Positions 50,175-62,494 of a stretch of DNA of 64,000 nucleotides are shown here, piece by piece. Source of the DNA: Lingula anatina (Eukaryota > Brachiopoda > Lingulata > Lingulida > Lingulidae). How positions within the stretch are numbered: the first letter of the stretch is position 1; each line of letters begins with the position of its first letter. The notes under the pieces were generated by a model, which ran no database searches, was not told where the DNA came from, and was given only the letters and a program-made list of their open reading frames with translations. The stretch spans positions 1 to 64,000 of the forward strand of contig NW_019775014.1 of the NCBI RefSeq assembly GCF_001039355.2, given 5' to 3'. The translations under genes were made by a program, and so were the position numbers.

Positions 50175-52241
50175 TTTAATGCCTTTGTATTATAAATTTG
50201 GCATTTTGATTTAGAGCAGTCATTTACTTCCTTAGTGACAGATGTTGTCAAGAACTATTCTCCCACAAATTGCATCACATGATTTGAAAATTTGCTATTT
50301 CTCTTATTGTTTTTGTTCCCATAGGTACATAGTTTCAGATGAAGCAGTTAATCTCAGATGTTGCTGTTGTTGGTTGTGCTGCCATATACATTTTCAATGC
50401 TGCCGTTTTTTTATTGTTAAACTGCTTATTTGAATTCTATCATTTTTGGTGTGTTACAGAAGACTGATTCCCTGCTTCCTTTTCCTTTTTATTATTTTTA
50501 AGGAAAACATATCTGGACCCTAATTTTGGTGCTGTATGTTAGATATCATCTCTGATATTGAACATTGTTGAACATAATTCATTGGAATGAAAAACTTATG
50601 GTCAATCTAGCAAAAGTTTTACTTAGTTCATTTTTTATTTGCCAGGAGCCCCAGTTTGTCTTCTCAGCAATGCTATTAGTGTTGAGCCATTTATGTTTGC
50701 CACATTTTTATTAACCTATTTTATCTTGCACTTGTGTGAAGAGAGGAGTGCTTTTTAGTCTATTCCTGAGTTATGCAAAGTTAGAGTATTTTGCATGTTG
50801 CCCATTTTTATTTAAAACATCACCTCAAAAGTTTTGAACGAAAGCAAGATTCCTGAAATACTGCATAACACAGCTTGATGGATTAAATATAACTGACATG
50901 AAATTGAAAAAGAACTGATGTAAAAACTAACTATTGTGTCCAATATCCATGGCAACCTTATACTTACAACACTACATATTTTAAATGTGAATATCTAAAA
51001 CTTTTTTTGGTGTGAGGGAAAAAATCCATCTCCGTCTACAGTCACAATTTCAGAGCATGTAGCCACAGCTGGAATCACATCAAAATATTCAAAACTAGAC
51101 AGAAAAGATTATAAAAAATAAGAAAAAAATAGCCAAGTTAACCGTTGCCTGGTAGCATTCTACCAAATAAACACTCCTATATGGTACCAAACAAATGCAT
51201 AATTTATTCATAAAAAAAAAAAGAGGTGAAAAGAATCAAAATAAGAAAGAAATTGGAATGAAATGAATAATCCCACAATCAGGCAGTATGCTGTCAAATA
51301 ATCACATCTATATTTGCCCCTTTTTTGATAAATAAAAATACAATAAGATAGGCCCAAATAACAAATTCATTTCCACCATGCACACCTCAGGACAATAAGC
51401 ATCAAAACCATCACATATATAAAAAAATATTTAAAGGGATAGAAAAACAATTGTTGAAAAAGTAGAAAAAAGTGACATTAGGCAGGTAGTTAGGCAGGGT
51501 GCCATCCAGTGGCTCCGCCTATTTTAGATGCCTTCACATCCCAGGGGGGATAAACAGCACCATAATCCTGTCAGTTGTCAGAAATCACCGCCCCTTGGAA
51601 AAAACTCTTCAAAGGAGCAGGTGATATAATGAAATAAACTTTCCTCAAAGGGTGAGAATTTAATAAGATTTTTTTTCGTAGCTGGTGGGAATTTTCTGAA
51701 GCGTGCTAATCCTAATCAAAATGTCAAAAAGAGCTTGAAACTAATTTTTTCAAGACCCAGTTGAATCCTTAAAGTTGATATACATGTATGACTGTGGGAG
51801 CTAGTAGAATGTAATGTAAAAGAATGAACACATTTAGACTTAAGTATCTTTTTTTCTTTGCATATATCCTGCATGATGCGGTTACTTGCCACCTATGGAA
51901 AAAATAAATTTTTAAAACTACATAACCCTTACTTGAAGCCTACCTGCTAAGAATATCAGGTGGACCAAGGTAAATGTTGTAGAAACAGCTTACTTTTACA
52001 GTCTTCCCATAGATCCTGGATTGAAGCCCTACAAGTTTTAGCCAGTTAAGTATGTCTTCCATTTAGGTGAAGGCGTGTCTTCTATTTAGTTTCCCTGCGT
52101 ATACTTGAACCCTTTGTTTCATAGTCATAGTAATGATTCCTACTTCATGTTGTGTATGCTTTGATGTCTATATAACAGTTAGGTTAAGGCAAATGGATAT
52201 TTTTCTGAATCAACAAATGTTGTCCTGTTGCTAGAGGTAAA

Positions 52242-54870
52242 TAAGTGACAAAACAGAGACATATATATCTTTCTAGGAATAGGGTTGGTGGTGGTAGAAA
52301 CCTCCTCGGGGAGGGGGGGGGGGCACAAGGGGCAGGTTTGACAAGTACCATGTTTGCTGCTATTTGGCCTATTGAAAATTCAGTGATATATAAATTAACC
52401 ATACTCACTTTTTTTTTTAATGCAGCTAGGTAAAACTGAACTTAAGGGATTGATCCAGTGATAGTGAGACAGATATGGACATTGTAAACTGTGATAAAGA
52501 GAATCACCATTATAATTCTGAAAGTCAGGGTGCAGCAATAAATACTCTTAGACTAGTACTTAGCCAGAGGAGAAAAAATTCACAATTGCTCGCAATAAAA
52601 AAGCAAAGATAAGCCTTGGCTGTTAAAACCATACTTGCATTTGTATCAGTTTTTTATTACAGTGCCCTCTAGCTAAGTATACTTTTATGAGGTTATTTCC
52701 TGGTAATCTGATCGCAGGTGCAGGGGCAAATATCTAGGAAATCATACCAAAATGTAACTTCCATGTGTCATATAACTAGTAGCTGAGTTAATGAATTAAG
52801 TAATGTTGTGTGAGACCTTGAAAATAGGAGTGTTTGGCTCAGTTTAGACTGAGGGAGATATTACTGATATTTGACACTGACTAAATACCAGTACATCTTG
52901 ACACCATTCATCTAGCCCCATCATCTGCATGTACTTAAATCACAGAAGCTACAAAACAATTAAAAGATAGTTATAAAAATCACCTACACCTACCCCAAGT
53001 TTCAAGACAGTGCCTGCCAGATTCATTATTTAAAAAAATTTGCATACTGCTAGTGCCAGTGATTGTGCAGTTATTGGATAAGTGCTTTACTTGACATAAA
53101 GAAGAACTTGGCATCAAGAAGCTGGGACATATCAGATCTGAAACTCAGGGTAGCAGCCCCTCCTCCCACCCCCATATAAAATCTTCTGATCATCTGCTTA
53201 CTTGTACTCAAAACATATGAGGGTACAGCTTCAAAGCGCCATACCTAAAATGGTTCCAGATTTGTTTCTTTTTTTTCCACTAGCTTGTCTGACTCCTGCA
53301 TTCAAGGGTCATAAGTTCTATTTCCAAAGTATCTGATTAAAGAAAACAAACTTGATATTTTCCCTCTTATGTTACTAGTACTTGTATCCCTGACTGTGGA
53401 TCTACTTGAAACACATTTAACTTGGGGAAAGAATGCAGCAATTTCACATAAGATTCTAGAGAAGATCAAAAACGTCCTGGTGAAAATTTTGTAGATCCTT
53501 GGAAATAAAGTTGAAAGGTTAAGATTTGCATTAGTATGTCATGAAGCATGTTCGTGTGAATGCATGCTTGTGTTCATCAGAGACATAAAAATTACTTCTC
53601 AATTCAACAGCAATTTCCTTAAGTCTCCAATCCAGCAGGTTTTTAATAATACAATCAATGCAATGAGGAAAAGCTCTGCATGTTGCCTTGGTAATTAGCT
53701 CAATCAGCTTGTCAGATGTCAATTCCAACCCATTTCAAAAACATACAAGTAAGGCACTTTAAATTTTTTTCTGGCTCTTCAGCTTACATCTTGGATATGT
53801 ACTTATAATTATTAGACCATGCAGATTTTTAGAGTAGGAACAATATGTGTTCTTTTAGAAGACTACCAATAACCTGTTAACCTGCTGTACTCATATTTCT
53901 GAACTGAAATTCTTTTTTAAAAACACATCCATTTTAATGTATGCAAATTAGGCACACCCATGCAAAAGGAAACAAAGAACACTATTTCCAGGATTTTTTA
54001 AAAATTTGGATTCTACTGGGAGAAAATGGAATATGGTTCTGTTTACCAGAGGATTGTAATATTTGTTGACAGCCCTGTAAAATATAGCACAGGGGCAAAC
54101 TGCCATGCTTGGAAGTGTATTTTAAGGGAACCCAGAAGTAAAAATAACCTGCCCAATTTTACACATGGCTTCAGTATAGAAAGTGCAAATATGCAAAAGT
54201 TACAGGGTGCTTGACTTTCATTTTCGAATTTGAAAAAATCTTGTCACTTAACATTTGCCTGATCTTTGTCAAGAATCAGATTTTAAGTTGGTAGAGATCA
54301 GCTTTCAATTCATAGATCGGTAAAAGTAAAATGATGCTGTAATTTTATCTTTGAGAAAGTAATCCCTTTAAAATTTCCTGAAACTTCGTATTTTAGTATT
54401 AGCAATATCTGAATGGTGTATGGATATGTAGTCCTTGTATTTTGTTTTATCCATGCTTTTTTCTTTGTATAGCAACATATACGGATACCTGTGACACTGC
54501 AGCAGTTATTACCTATTAAGCAAAAAATTCAACAATAAGGACAAAAAGTACCTTACACTTCCCATATGTAATCCTTACTTTTGTTTGATTCATGGAGAAC
54601 ATACCTTTGAATTTTAAGATAAATTTGAAAATATTTTTGTGATCTTGGTCTTTGTAAGTGATATTCTTGATGATCTCAGCACCTAAATCAGTAAACAAGA
54701 ATAGAAAAGCATTTCTAATGAGTTATATGTTGCTTTCAATATAAGAATTTTTTTGATAGTCCCATACATTTTCTGTTTTAGAATATATTTCATTGTATTT
54801 TCATTTTTGACAAAACACTTCATTTGTAAAGAACCGTTATACCAATATCAGAAACAGAATATTGAAGCTA
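52242..54870 (+). repeat. 2.6-kb direct tandem duplication, copy 1
   Basis: Starts TAAGTGACAAAACAGAGACA and ends CAGAATATTGAAGCTA. It matches copy 2 along its whole length with scattered substitutions and short indels, including the G-rich block near 52300-52335. No supported gene lies inside; a 65-residue frame on the minus strand is present in both copies, but it lacks splice or domain support. Confidence 0.95.
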
Positions 54871-54873
54871 TAA

Positions 54874-54874
54874 N
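54874..54874. other. Ambiguous base (N) at the duplication junction
   Basis: I saw no other N in the window. It lies 4 bp after the end of copy 1 and 9 bp before copy 2, exactly where an assembly join would fall. Confidence 0.98.
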
Positions 54875-54882
54875 ATGGGGTG

Positions 54883-57496
54883 TAAGTGACAAAACAAAGA
54901 CATATATATCTTTCTAGGAATAGGGTTGGTGGTGGTAGAAACCTCCTCGGGGAGGGGGGGGGGCACAAGGGGCAGGTTTGACAAGTATCATGTTTGCTGC
55001 TATTTGGCCTATTGAAAATTCAGTGATATATAAATTAACCATACTCACTTTAAAAAAAAAAAAAATGCAGCTAGGTAAAACTGAATTTAAGGGATTGATC
55101 CAGTGATAGTGAGACAGATATGGACATTGTAAACTGTGATAAAGAGAATCACCATTATAATTCTGAAAGTCAGGGTGCGGCAATAAATACTCTTAGACTA
55201 GTACTTAGCCAGAGGAGAAAAAATTCACAATTGCTCGCAATAAAAAAGCAAAGATAAGCCTTGGCTGTTAAAACCATACTTGCATTTGTATCAGTTTTTT
55301 ATTACAGTGCCCTCCAGCTAAGTATACTTTTATGAGGTTATTTCCTGGTAATCTGATCGCAGGTGCAGGGGCAAATATCTAGGAAATCATACCAAAATGT
55401 AACTTCCATGTGTCATATAACTAGTAGCTGAGTTAATGAATTAAGTAATTTTGTGCGAGACCTTGAAAATAGGAGTGGTTGGCTCAGTTTAGACTGAGGG
55501 AGATATTACTGATATTTGACACTGACTAAATACCAGTACATCTTGACACCATTCATCTAGCCCCATCATCTGCATGTATTTAAATCACAGAAGCTACAAA
55601 ACAATTAAAAGAAAGTTTTAAAAAGCACTACCTACCCCAAGTTTCACAGCAGTGCCTGCCAAATTCATTATTGTAAAAAAAAAATTGCTTACTGCTAGTG
55701 ATTGTGCAGTTATTGGATCATTGTTTCCTTGACATAAAGAAGAACTGAGCATCAAGAAGCTGGGACATATCAGATCTGAAACTCAGGGTAGCAGCCCCTC
55801 CTCCCACCCCCATATAAAATCTTCTGATCATCTGCTTACTTGTACTCAAAACATATGAGGGTACAGCTTCAAAGCGCCATACCTAAAATGGTTCCAGATT
55901 TGTTTCTTTTTTTTTTCCACTAGCTTGTCTGACTCCTGCATTCAAGGGTCATAAGTTCTATTTCCAAAGTATCTGATTAAAGAAAACAAACTTGATATTT
56001 TCCCTCTTATGTTACTAGTACTTGTATCCCTGACTGTGGATCTACTTGAAACACATTTAACTTGGGGAAAGAATGCAGCAATTTCACATAAGATTCTAGC
56101 GAAGATCAAAAACGTCCTGGTGAAAATTTTGTAGATCCTTGGAAATAAAGTTGAAAGGTTAAGATTTGCACTATTATGTCTTGAAGCATGTTCGTGTGAA
56201 TGCATGCTTGTGTTCATCAGAGACATAAAAATTACTTCTCAATTCAACAGCAATTTCCTTAAGTCTCCAATCCAGCAGGTTTTTAATAATACAATCAATG
56301 CAATGAAGAAGAGCTCTGCATGTTGCCTTGGTAATTAGCTCAATCAGCTTGTCAGATGTCAATTCCAACCCGTTTCAAAAACATACAAGGCACTTAAATT
56401 TTTTTCTGGCTCTTCAGCTTACATCTTGGATATGTACTTATAATTATTAGACCATGCAGATTTTTGGAGAAGGAACAATATGTGTTCTTTCAGATGACTA
56501 CCAATAACCTGCTAACCTGCTGTACTCATATTTCTCAACTGAATTTTTTAACACATTAATTTTAATGGATGCAAATTAGGCACACTCTTGCAAAAAGAAA
56601 CAAAGAACAAGATTTCCAAGATTTTTTAAATTTTGGATTCTATTGGGGGAAAATGGAATATGGTTCTGTTTACTTGAGGAATGTAATATTTGTTGACAGC
56701 CCTGTAAAATATAGCACAGGGGCAAACTGCCATGCTTGGAAGCGTATTTTAAGGGAACACAGAAGTAAAAATAACCTGCCCAATTTTACACATGGCTTCA
56801 GTATAGAAAGTGCAAATATGCAAAAGTTACAGAGTGCTTGACTTTCATTTTTCGAATTTGAAAAAATCTTGTCACTTAACATTTGCCTGATCTTGGTCAA
56901 GAAACAGATTTTAAGTTGATAGAGATCAGCTTTCGATTTGTAGATCGGTAAAAGTAAAATTTGGCTGTAATTTTATCTTTGAGAAAGTAATCCCTTGAAA
57001 ATTTCCTGAAACTTGGTATTTAAGTAGTATTAGCAATATCTGAATGGTGTATTGATATGTAGCCCTTGTGTTTTGTTTTGTCCATGCTTTTGCTTTGTAT
57101 AACAACATATATGGATACCTGTGACACAGCAGCAGTTATTACATATTTAAGCAAAAAATTCAACAATAAGGACAAAAAGTATCTTACACTTCCCATATGT
57201 AATCCTTACTTTTGTTTGATTCCTGGAGAACATACCTTTGAATTTTGAGATAAATTTACAATATTTTGATAATATTTTTGTGATCTTGGTCTTAGAAAGT
57301 GATATTCTTGGTGATCTCAGCACCTAAATCAGTAAACGAGAATAGAAAAGTGTTTCTAATGAGTTATATGTTGCTTTCAATATAAGAACTTTTTGATAGT
57401 CCCATACATTTTCTGTCATTGTATTTTCATTTTTGACAAAACACTTCATTTGTAAAGGACTGATATACCAATACCAGAAACAGAATATTGAAGCTA
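54883..57496 (+). repeat. 2.6-kb direct tandem duplication, copy 2
   Basis: Starts TAAGTGACAAAACAAAGACA and ends CAGAATATTGAAGCTA, then passes into unique sequence. Differences from copy 1 include a poly-T replaced by poly-A near 55050, a 4-bp insertion (AGTA) near 57025, and many single substitutions. Confidence 0.95.
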
Positions 57497-58202
57497 AAAC
57501 TAACTTAATACTTCCCTCATAAAACAAAATATATTTTTAGTGCTCATTCTAATTGGCTACTAGAAAAAAGGGGGTCCAGTTACAAAGCACTCCAGATGGA
57601 TGTTCAACAATAGTGAAAAAATCAATCTATTCCTTGAAGCTAAAAATCTGTCAAAGAACTGGATATAACCCGTATTGATATTGCATACCATGTAGTAGTA
57701 ATGTCTTCCAGGGCTCTACTCTATTAGCACATGAAATTAAGAACTCTGTAAAGCACCACCACAATGTTTACCTAATGAAGTGGAAATCCACACTAAAAGC
57801 CTGTACAACTTGTGCTTAATGAAGTGCAGTCCTTTTTTAACCAAGCTGGGATCCCCGCAAAAAGTTTCTGCTTGGATTTGAAACTGAACCAGGACAATAA
57901 ATGAGAAAATGGCATTTGAGACATTTAGAGCATCCTATCACTTGTGTGTACAAAAGGGGGATTTGTGATCACATCACTTTAAACTTAATGCATTTACACA
58001 TTATAAGAGAAGGAAAATATTATTCAAGAGTGATGTACTAGCCTATTACATCATGTTGAATTTGCTCAGTGTAAACTGTCTCTAGTGCTTCTTAAAGCAA
58101 TTCACCTAGAAAACAAGGTACTAAGCTAAAAGGCTCAAATTGAATGTGTTTTCATAGAAGATAAGATAGGCATGTAAATGCGTATGAGAGAATTAGGGAA
58201 AA

Positions 58203-58204
<2 letters not shown>

Positions 58205-58267
<63 letters not shown>
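58205..58267. repeat. Compound (GT)n(GA)n microsatellite
   Basis: About 21 GT units, then about ten GA units. Frames on both strands here are artefacts. Confidence 0.95.
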
Positions 58268-58270
<3 letters not shown>

Positions 58271-58686
58271 GAGAGAGAGAAAAAAGGAGTGAAGAAAAGA
58301 GTGACTTTATTTGCATTCAGTTCAAGACCCAAATACTATTACCAATTAAGTAATATTTAATTTGTCTGCATCTACTACTCAATTTTGGACACAGCTATTA
58401 ATTGATAACATCATTACTTAAAAACCCCTAACCCTCACAAATTCATCATCATATACTCAGAAATGTCTCCAGTTATTAGACATTAGCTCACTCAATTAGC
58501 CATGAAATTACTGTAAGATCATAACAGTATATTTATATTTCCAAGTGAAAAACAGTCACTTGGTCTTGAACATATTCCGAAGGGAATTAATTTACCTCAA
58601 TGAAAATAACATTGGAGAAAAGACATTTTATTAGGAATGCAGTCATACAGTTAATTGTTTTGCCAACACTGGATAGAGTTGCATCT

Positions 58687-58714
58687 GGGGGGGGGGGGGG
58701 GGAGAGAGAGAGAG
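58687..58714. repeat. Poly-G(16) followed by (AG)n
   Basis: Sixteen G run into six AG units. Confidence 0.9.
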
Positions 58715-59320
58715 CAGTGTCTCAGCCCCAGAAAGAAATAATTTTGCACGCCTACAGTCAACATAAGCAAGTTAATTGAGGAGGGGGGGGGGGGTCTTCC
58801 TGTTCCTGTGCCACCCTCTCTCTCTTTCAAAATCATCTTAAACTGCCAGGGGTGAGCAATTTCACATTTATTCCATTTCCTGATATTGCTTACCATTAAG
58901 GTTTGATCTTGATCATAACCTTTTGGGTCTTGATATCATAACTTCTGATGGGGATGCTGCTAATATTCTGCATGAAGAGTAACATTGTCTGCCTGAACAC
59001 ATGTCATGTCTGTGACTACAGACAATGTGTCTTTTGAACTCCGCCAGGTAAACCCGCAGTCACTTTAATTATATCTCATCAGGCAAAAGTGACATAAGAC
59101 TGATGTCATGTGTCTGTCTTTGTCACATCACTGGAGACTGTGCACCTGTACAGTACATGCATGCAGTTGAGCTAGTCTTTAGGGATGTGTTGGAGAGGAG
59201 GGGTGACTGGGGTGGCATGTAGTTATTAAGTGGGATGTCACATGCTGGCTATATAAAATCCACCAAGTCAGTCAAACTACATGGCATTGACAAGCAAACA
59301 TGTAGAAAAATTATTATTAC

Positions 59321-59388
59321 TTTTTTTTCTTTTTTTTTTTTTTTTGGGGGGGGGGGGGGGGCTTAATGTCAACATATCATCAAGCAAG

Positions 59389-59421
<33 letters not shown>
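59321..59421. repeat. Poly-T/poly-G junction and (ATA)n cluster
   Basis: A T-rich tract with 15 T at 59331-59345 runs directly into 16 G at 59346-59361. Some 27 bp later an (ATA)n array occupies 59389-59421. Confidence 0.9.
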
Positions 59422-59424
<3 letters not shown>

Positions 59425-59659
59425 TATCCTGAACCACAACTTTCTTTCCTAAAATTGCAATTGTTGAACACAATGCTGTTATTTATCAAATGGTTACGCA
59501 AGGCAAAATTACTTGTAATAATTAAATAGCAGGATAGTGTATAACTATAGACGTGCATATAAGATTACATAAAATTTCAGGATATTTTGTATCAAATGTA
59601 TGTCAGGGATATAGTGTAGCTGCTTGTTTACCCTCTAGTTAGAGGGTAAAATTTGTGTG

Positions 59660-59757
59660 TTATTATGCATTGTTTAGCAGTTGGTAAGAAATGCTCCTGA
59701 AATTGAAACACTACCTTTATTACGTATTGTTTAACAATATTATGTGTTGTTTAACAG
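59660..59757 (+). repeat. Three imperfect copies of a 20-bp unit
   Basis: TTATTATGCATTGTTTAGCA, TTATTACGTATTGTTTAACA and ATATTATGTGTTGTTTAACA occur at about 59660, 59718 and 59737. Confidence 0.6.
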
Positions 59758-62452
59758 CTAGAAAAAAATCTTCAGACTTGAAATAAACTGTGTTTCTCAT
59801 TCACAAAGAATAAGACACAGCAGTCATACATGCAATTCAAATGAGGTGCTAAGTAGAATATTATAGCCACTTGGCAAAGGTTAATCGTTGCAAGTTTCAT
59901 TTTGTCACTTGTAATTGATGTCAACTTTTAACTGAGCATAGCATTAAACCCTAATTAGAAAATTAAGAAGCTATAAAAAGAATCAAAGTGGAAACATCTT
60001 ACAGATAACTTGCCTTAAGGTACAACAGTACTATTATAAATTGAAAGAAAGATATCACTGAAAATGTAAATTACTAAAATAAGACATTTAATTAGTTTGG
60101 CAGGTGCAAAAGTTGGTAGATGCATTGAAGTATAGTAATTTGTAAGGGTATGTGTGTTGCTTTTTCGCATTGGAGACAACATTCCAAACATTCAATAATA
60201 TAGCATCATATTAGCAGTTAAGTGACAACATTGAGGATTTTATCTTTCTTTTATTTTCACTGCCAGAAATAACTAAAATGATATTTTTACAGGCAAACAG
60301 CTTCAAACCATTCAATTGTCTCAGCTTTCTGGACAGGTTTTTTCTTATCAAGACCACTTTGAGAATCACTTAATAGTATTGCTATGCAAACAATAAAACA
60401 CCTCACAGCCTGCGACCAGGTGAGTATTTCAGAAAAGGTAGACAAAATCAATAATATTAATTGTCCTTGGCGAGCATCAATCATTGACCCAGTGTGACAT
60501 CTTGATGCTGCTGCTGAATCATACCCCAGAGGTAAACCTTCCTGTACAGGGCTCAATACATGCTCAGGGTTACCCACAATTTAGTTCTCAAAATGTGATG
60601 ATTGGTAATTTATCATAATAGTAAAATGTCAATTACATAAATGGAGTCCAAGTTGAAAATGTTTAGAATACTGCCTAGAGTTGGATAATCTGAATTCTGT
60701 TTTATTTGGGTAGAAAAGAGGACAAAGGGGAAAAAAATGAAAAATATGAAATTAGAAAAACATTGAAAATGTATTAGAAAATTCATACTGGAAACACTGG
60801 GATACCTTGAAAGAAAAAGGATATAAAACCTCCAATGAAAAGGGTTTTGATATCAAGGCTTGAAACTTAAATAATATCGCAGTGCACACAGATATTACAC
60901 CTCTGCTTAAGTGATTTTTAGCTTCACTTGTTTTCATCAAGCTTTAATTCTGTTCAATATATCACAGTACAACGTTTTTAAAGTACAAAACTGGACAGTA
61001 ATTATCTTTTTGCATGTCACAAAAAGCCAAATCTGTTTTTATTTAATTAATGGAGGTGACACCTACAAGTTCCATCTAATCTGTATGAATTCCTGAGACT
61101 TACAGTGTGTGATGTCACTAGTTTTCTCAAGTGCTCTGCTAGCATTGAAATACTCAATAGGTAAACAAACTGTTTCTGAGCTTTCGCCAATCATAACTGT
61201 TCATAACTATAAAAAGTTGGCCATTGATGTCATTGAAATACAATATAGAAAAACAAAACAAAAAAATATTATTTTATGTATATATGCATGAATCAGTAGA
61301 TATAACAGTTGATCTGCTAATTTTTCATTATTGATATGTACATGTTTCTGCAGACAACAAACAAACAAATCTTCTTTGTACATTATTTTTATGTTTATTT
61401 TGGTGAAATCAAAGAATGCAAACAAAACATTATACAGTGCAAGATTTGTGATGTCGAAAATTAGTTCCTTCCAAATATATCATAACATATTTTAATATAA
61501 AAGCCATTAAAGAAACAGGACTGCAGAAAAACATTAATTTCCAAAAGCAGTTAGATCATTTACCTCACTGATGGCTATATCATGTATGATTCATTGTTTC
61601 ACAGAGAGAACAACGATTGTTGCTTAGGTAGGAAATGTCTACTTAACTCAAAGCCAGTGGAATTAGGAAAGCACATTAGGTTACCACCAGTTAAGTGTTC
61701 AGCATAAAAAGCAATCCTATAAATGTCATACTTGTGTTGTGGGGACGTGTGATTATTTTTATGATTTATCTTATTTCATTTTTTTCATAATATTTCACAA
61801 ACCCTGGAGTACTCTTGTGAACAATAAAATAAGCAGAGGAAAATATTTTTTGAATTAACTAATCAATTTAACATTTTTGGACTAGTTTTTATAACATGTG
61901 GAATCTCTTCATATGACCTGAAGCGTTATTTGAGTCTTCATCATTTAATAAGACCGATTTTCATTAAGAATAATCTATTTTGAGATACAAAGAAATGTTG
62001 TTTCTCCTATATTCTATTCTGTCTTATTCTATACTATTTAGATACAGTTGATATATAACCCTTTTAATACAAATGCTTCTGAACAGGATACTTTTTACCA
62101 CATGTCTAATTCTCAGTTAACTTGCCTGCTTGTGGCCAGTTTCATATAGTAACAATTGAACTGTATCTCTAATGCAATCAGTTTTCCTTTTTTGTGGACA
62201 TGGCAAATTTGTTATGATTGATTTCTTACATTAAACAAACAAAATATGCATTAAAGAAAGGAGAAAAGAAAGCTGTACTTCGTTGTCAGCAGGGTACAAA
62301 ATTGGCATGGTTTAAGTCAAACTAAGAAAAAGTAATGATTAAAGGATAAATATAGTATATGGACAGGTGGGATGCATGCCCTCAGTTCTTACACAAATCT
62401 TTATACAGAATTTAAAAAGGCCAGAAAAGGTTTTTTTCTTTCTTTTTTCTTT

Positions 62453-62454
<2 letters not shown>

Positions 62455-62493
<39 letters not shown>
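62455..62493. repeat. Poly-T tract, about 39 bp
   Basis: The longest homopolymer in the window, preceded by CT-rich sequence. It could be the reverse-complement tail of a retroposed copy, but no body was recognised to its right. Confidence 0.9.

Positions 62494-62494
<1 letters not shown>

Noticed and set aside
50099-50214. Poly-Leu C-terminus of the same frame as a membrane segment
   Set aside because: It follows a perfect GTAAGT donor and is encoded by a TTG-type repeat, so it is intron rather than a transmembrane helix.
60293-60418. Segment with good acceptor (TTTTTACAG) and donor (CAG|GTGAGT) on the + strand
   Set aside because: All three frames contain stops, so it is not a coding exon; a non-coding exon cannot be excluded.
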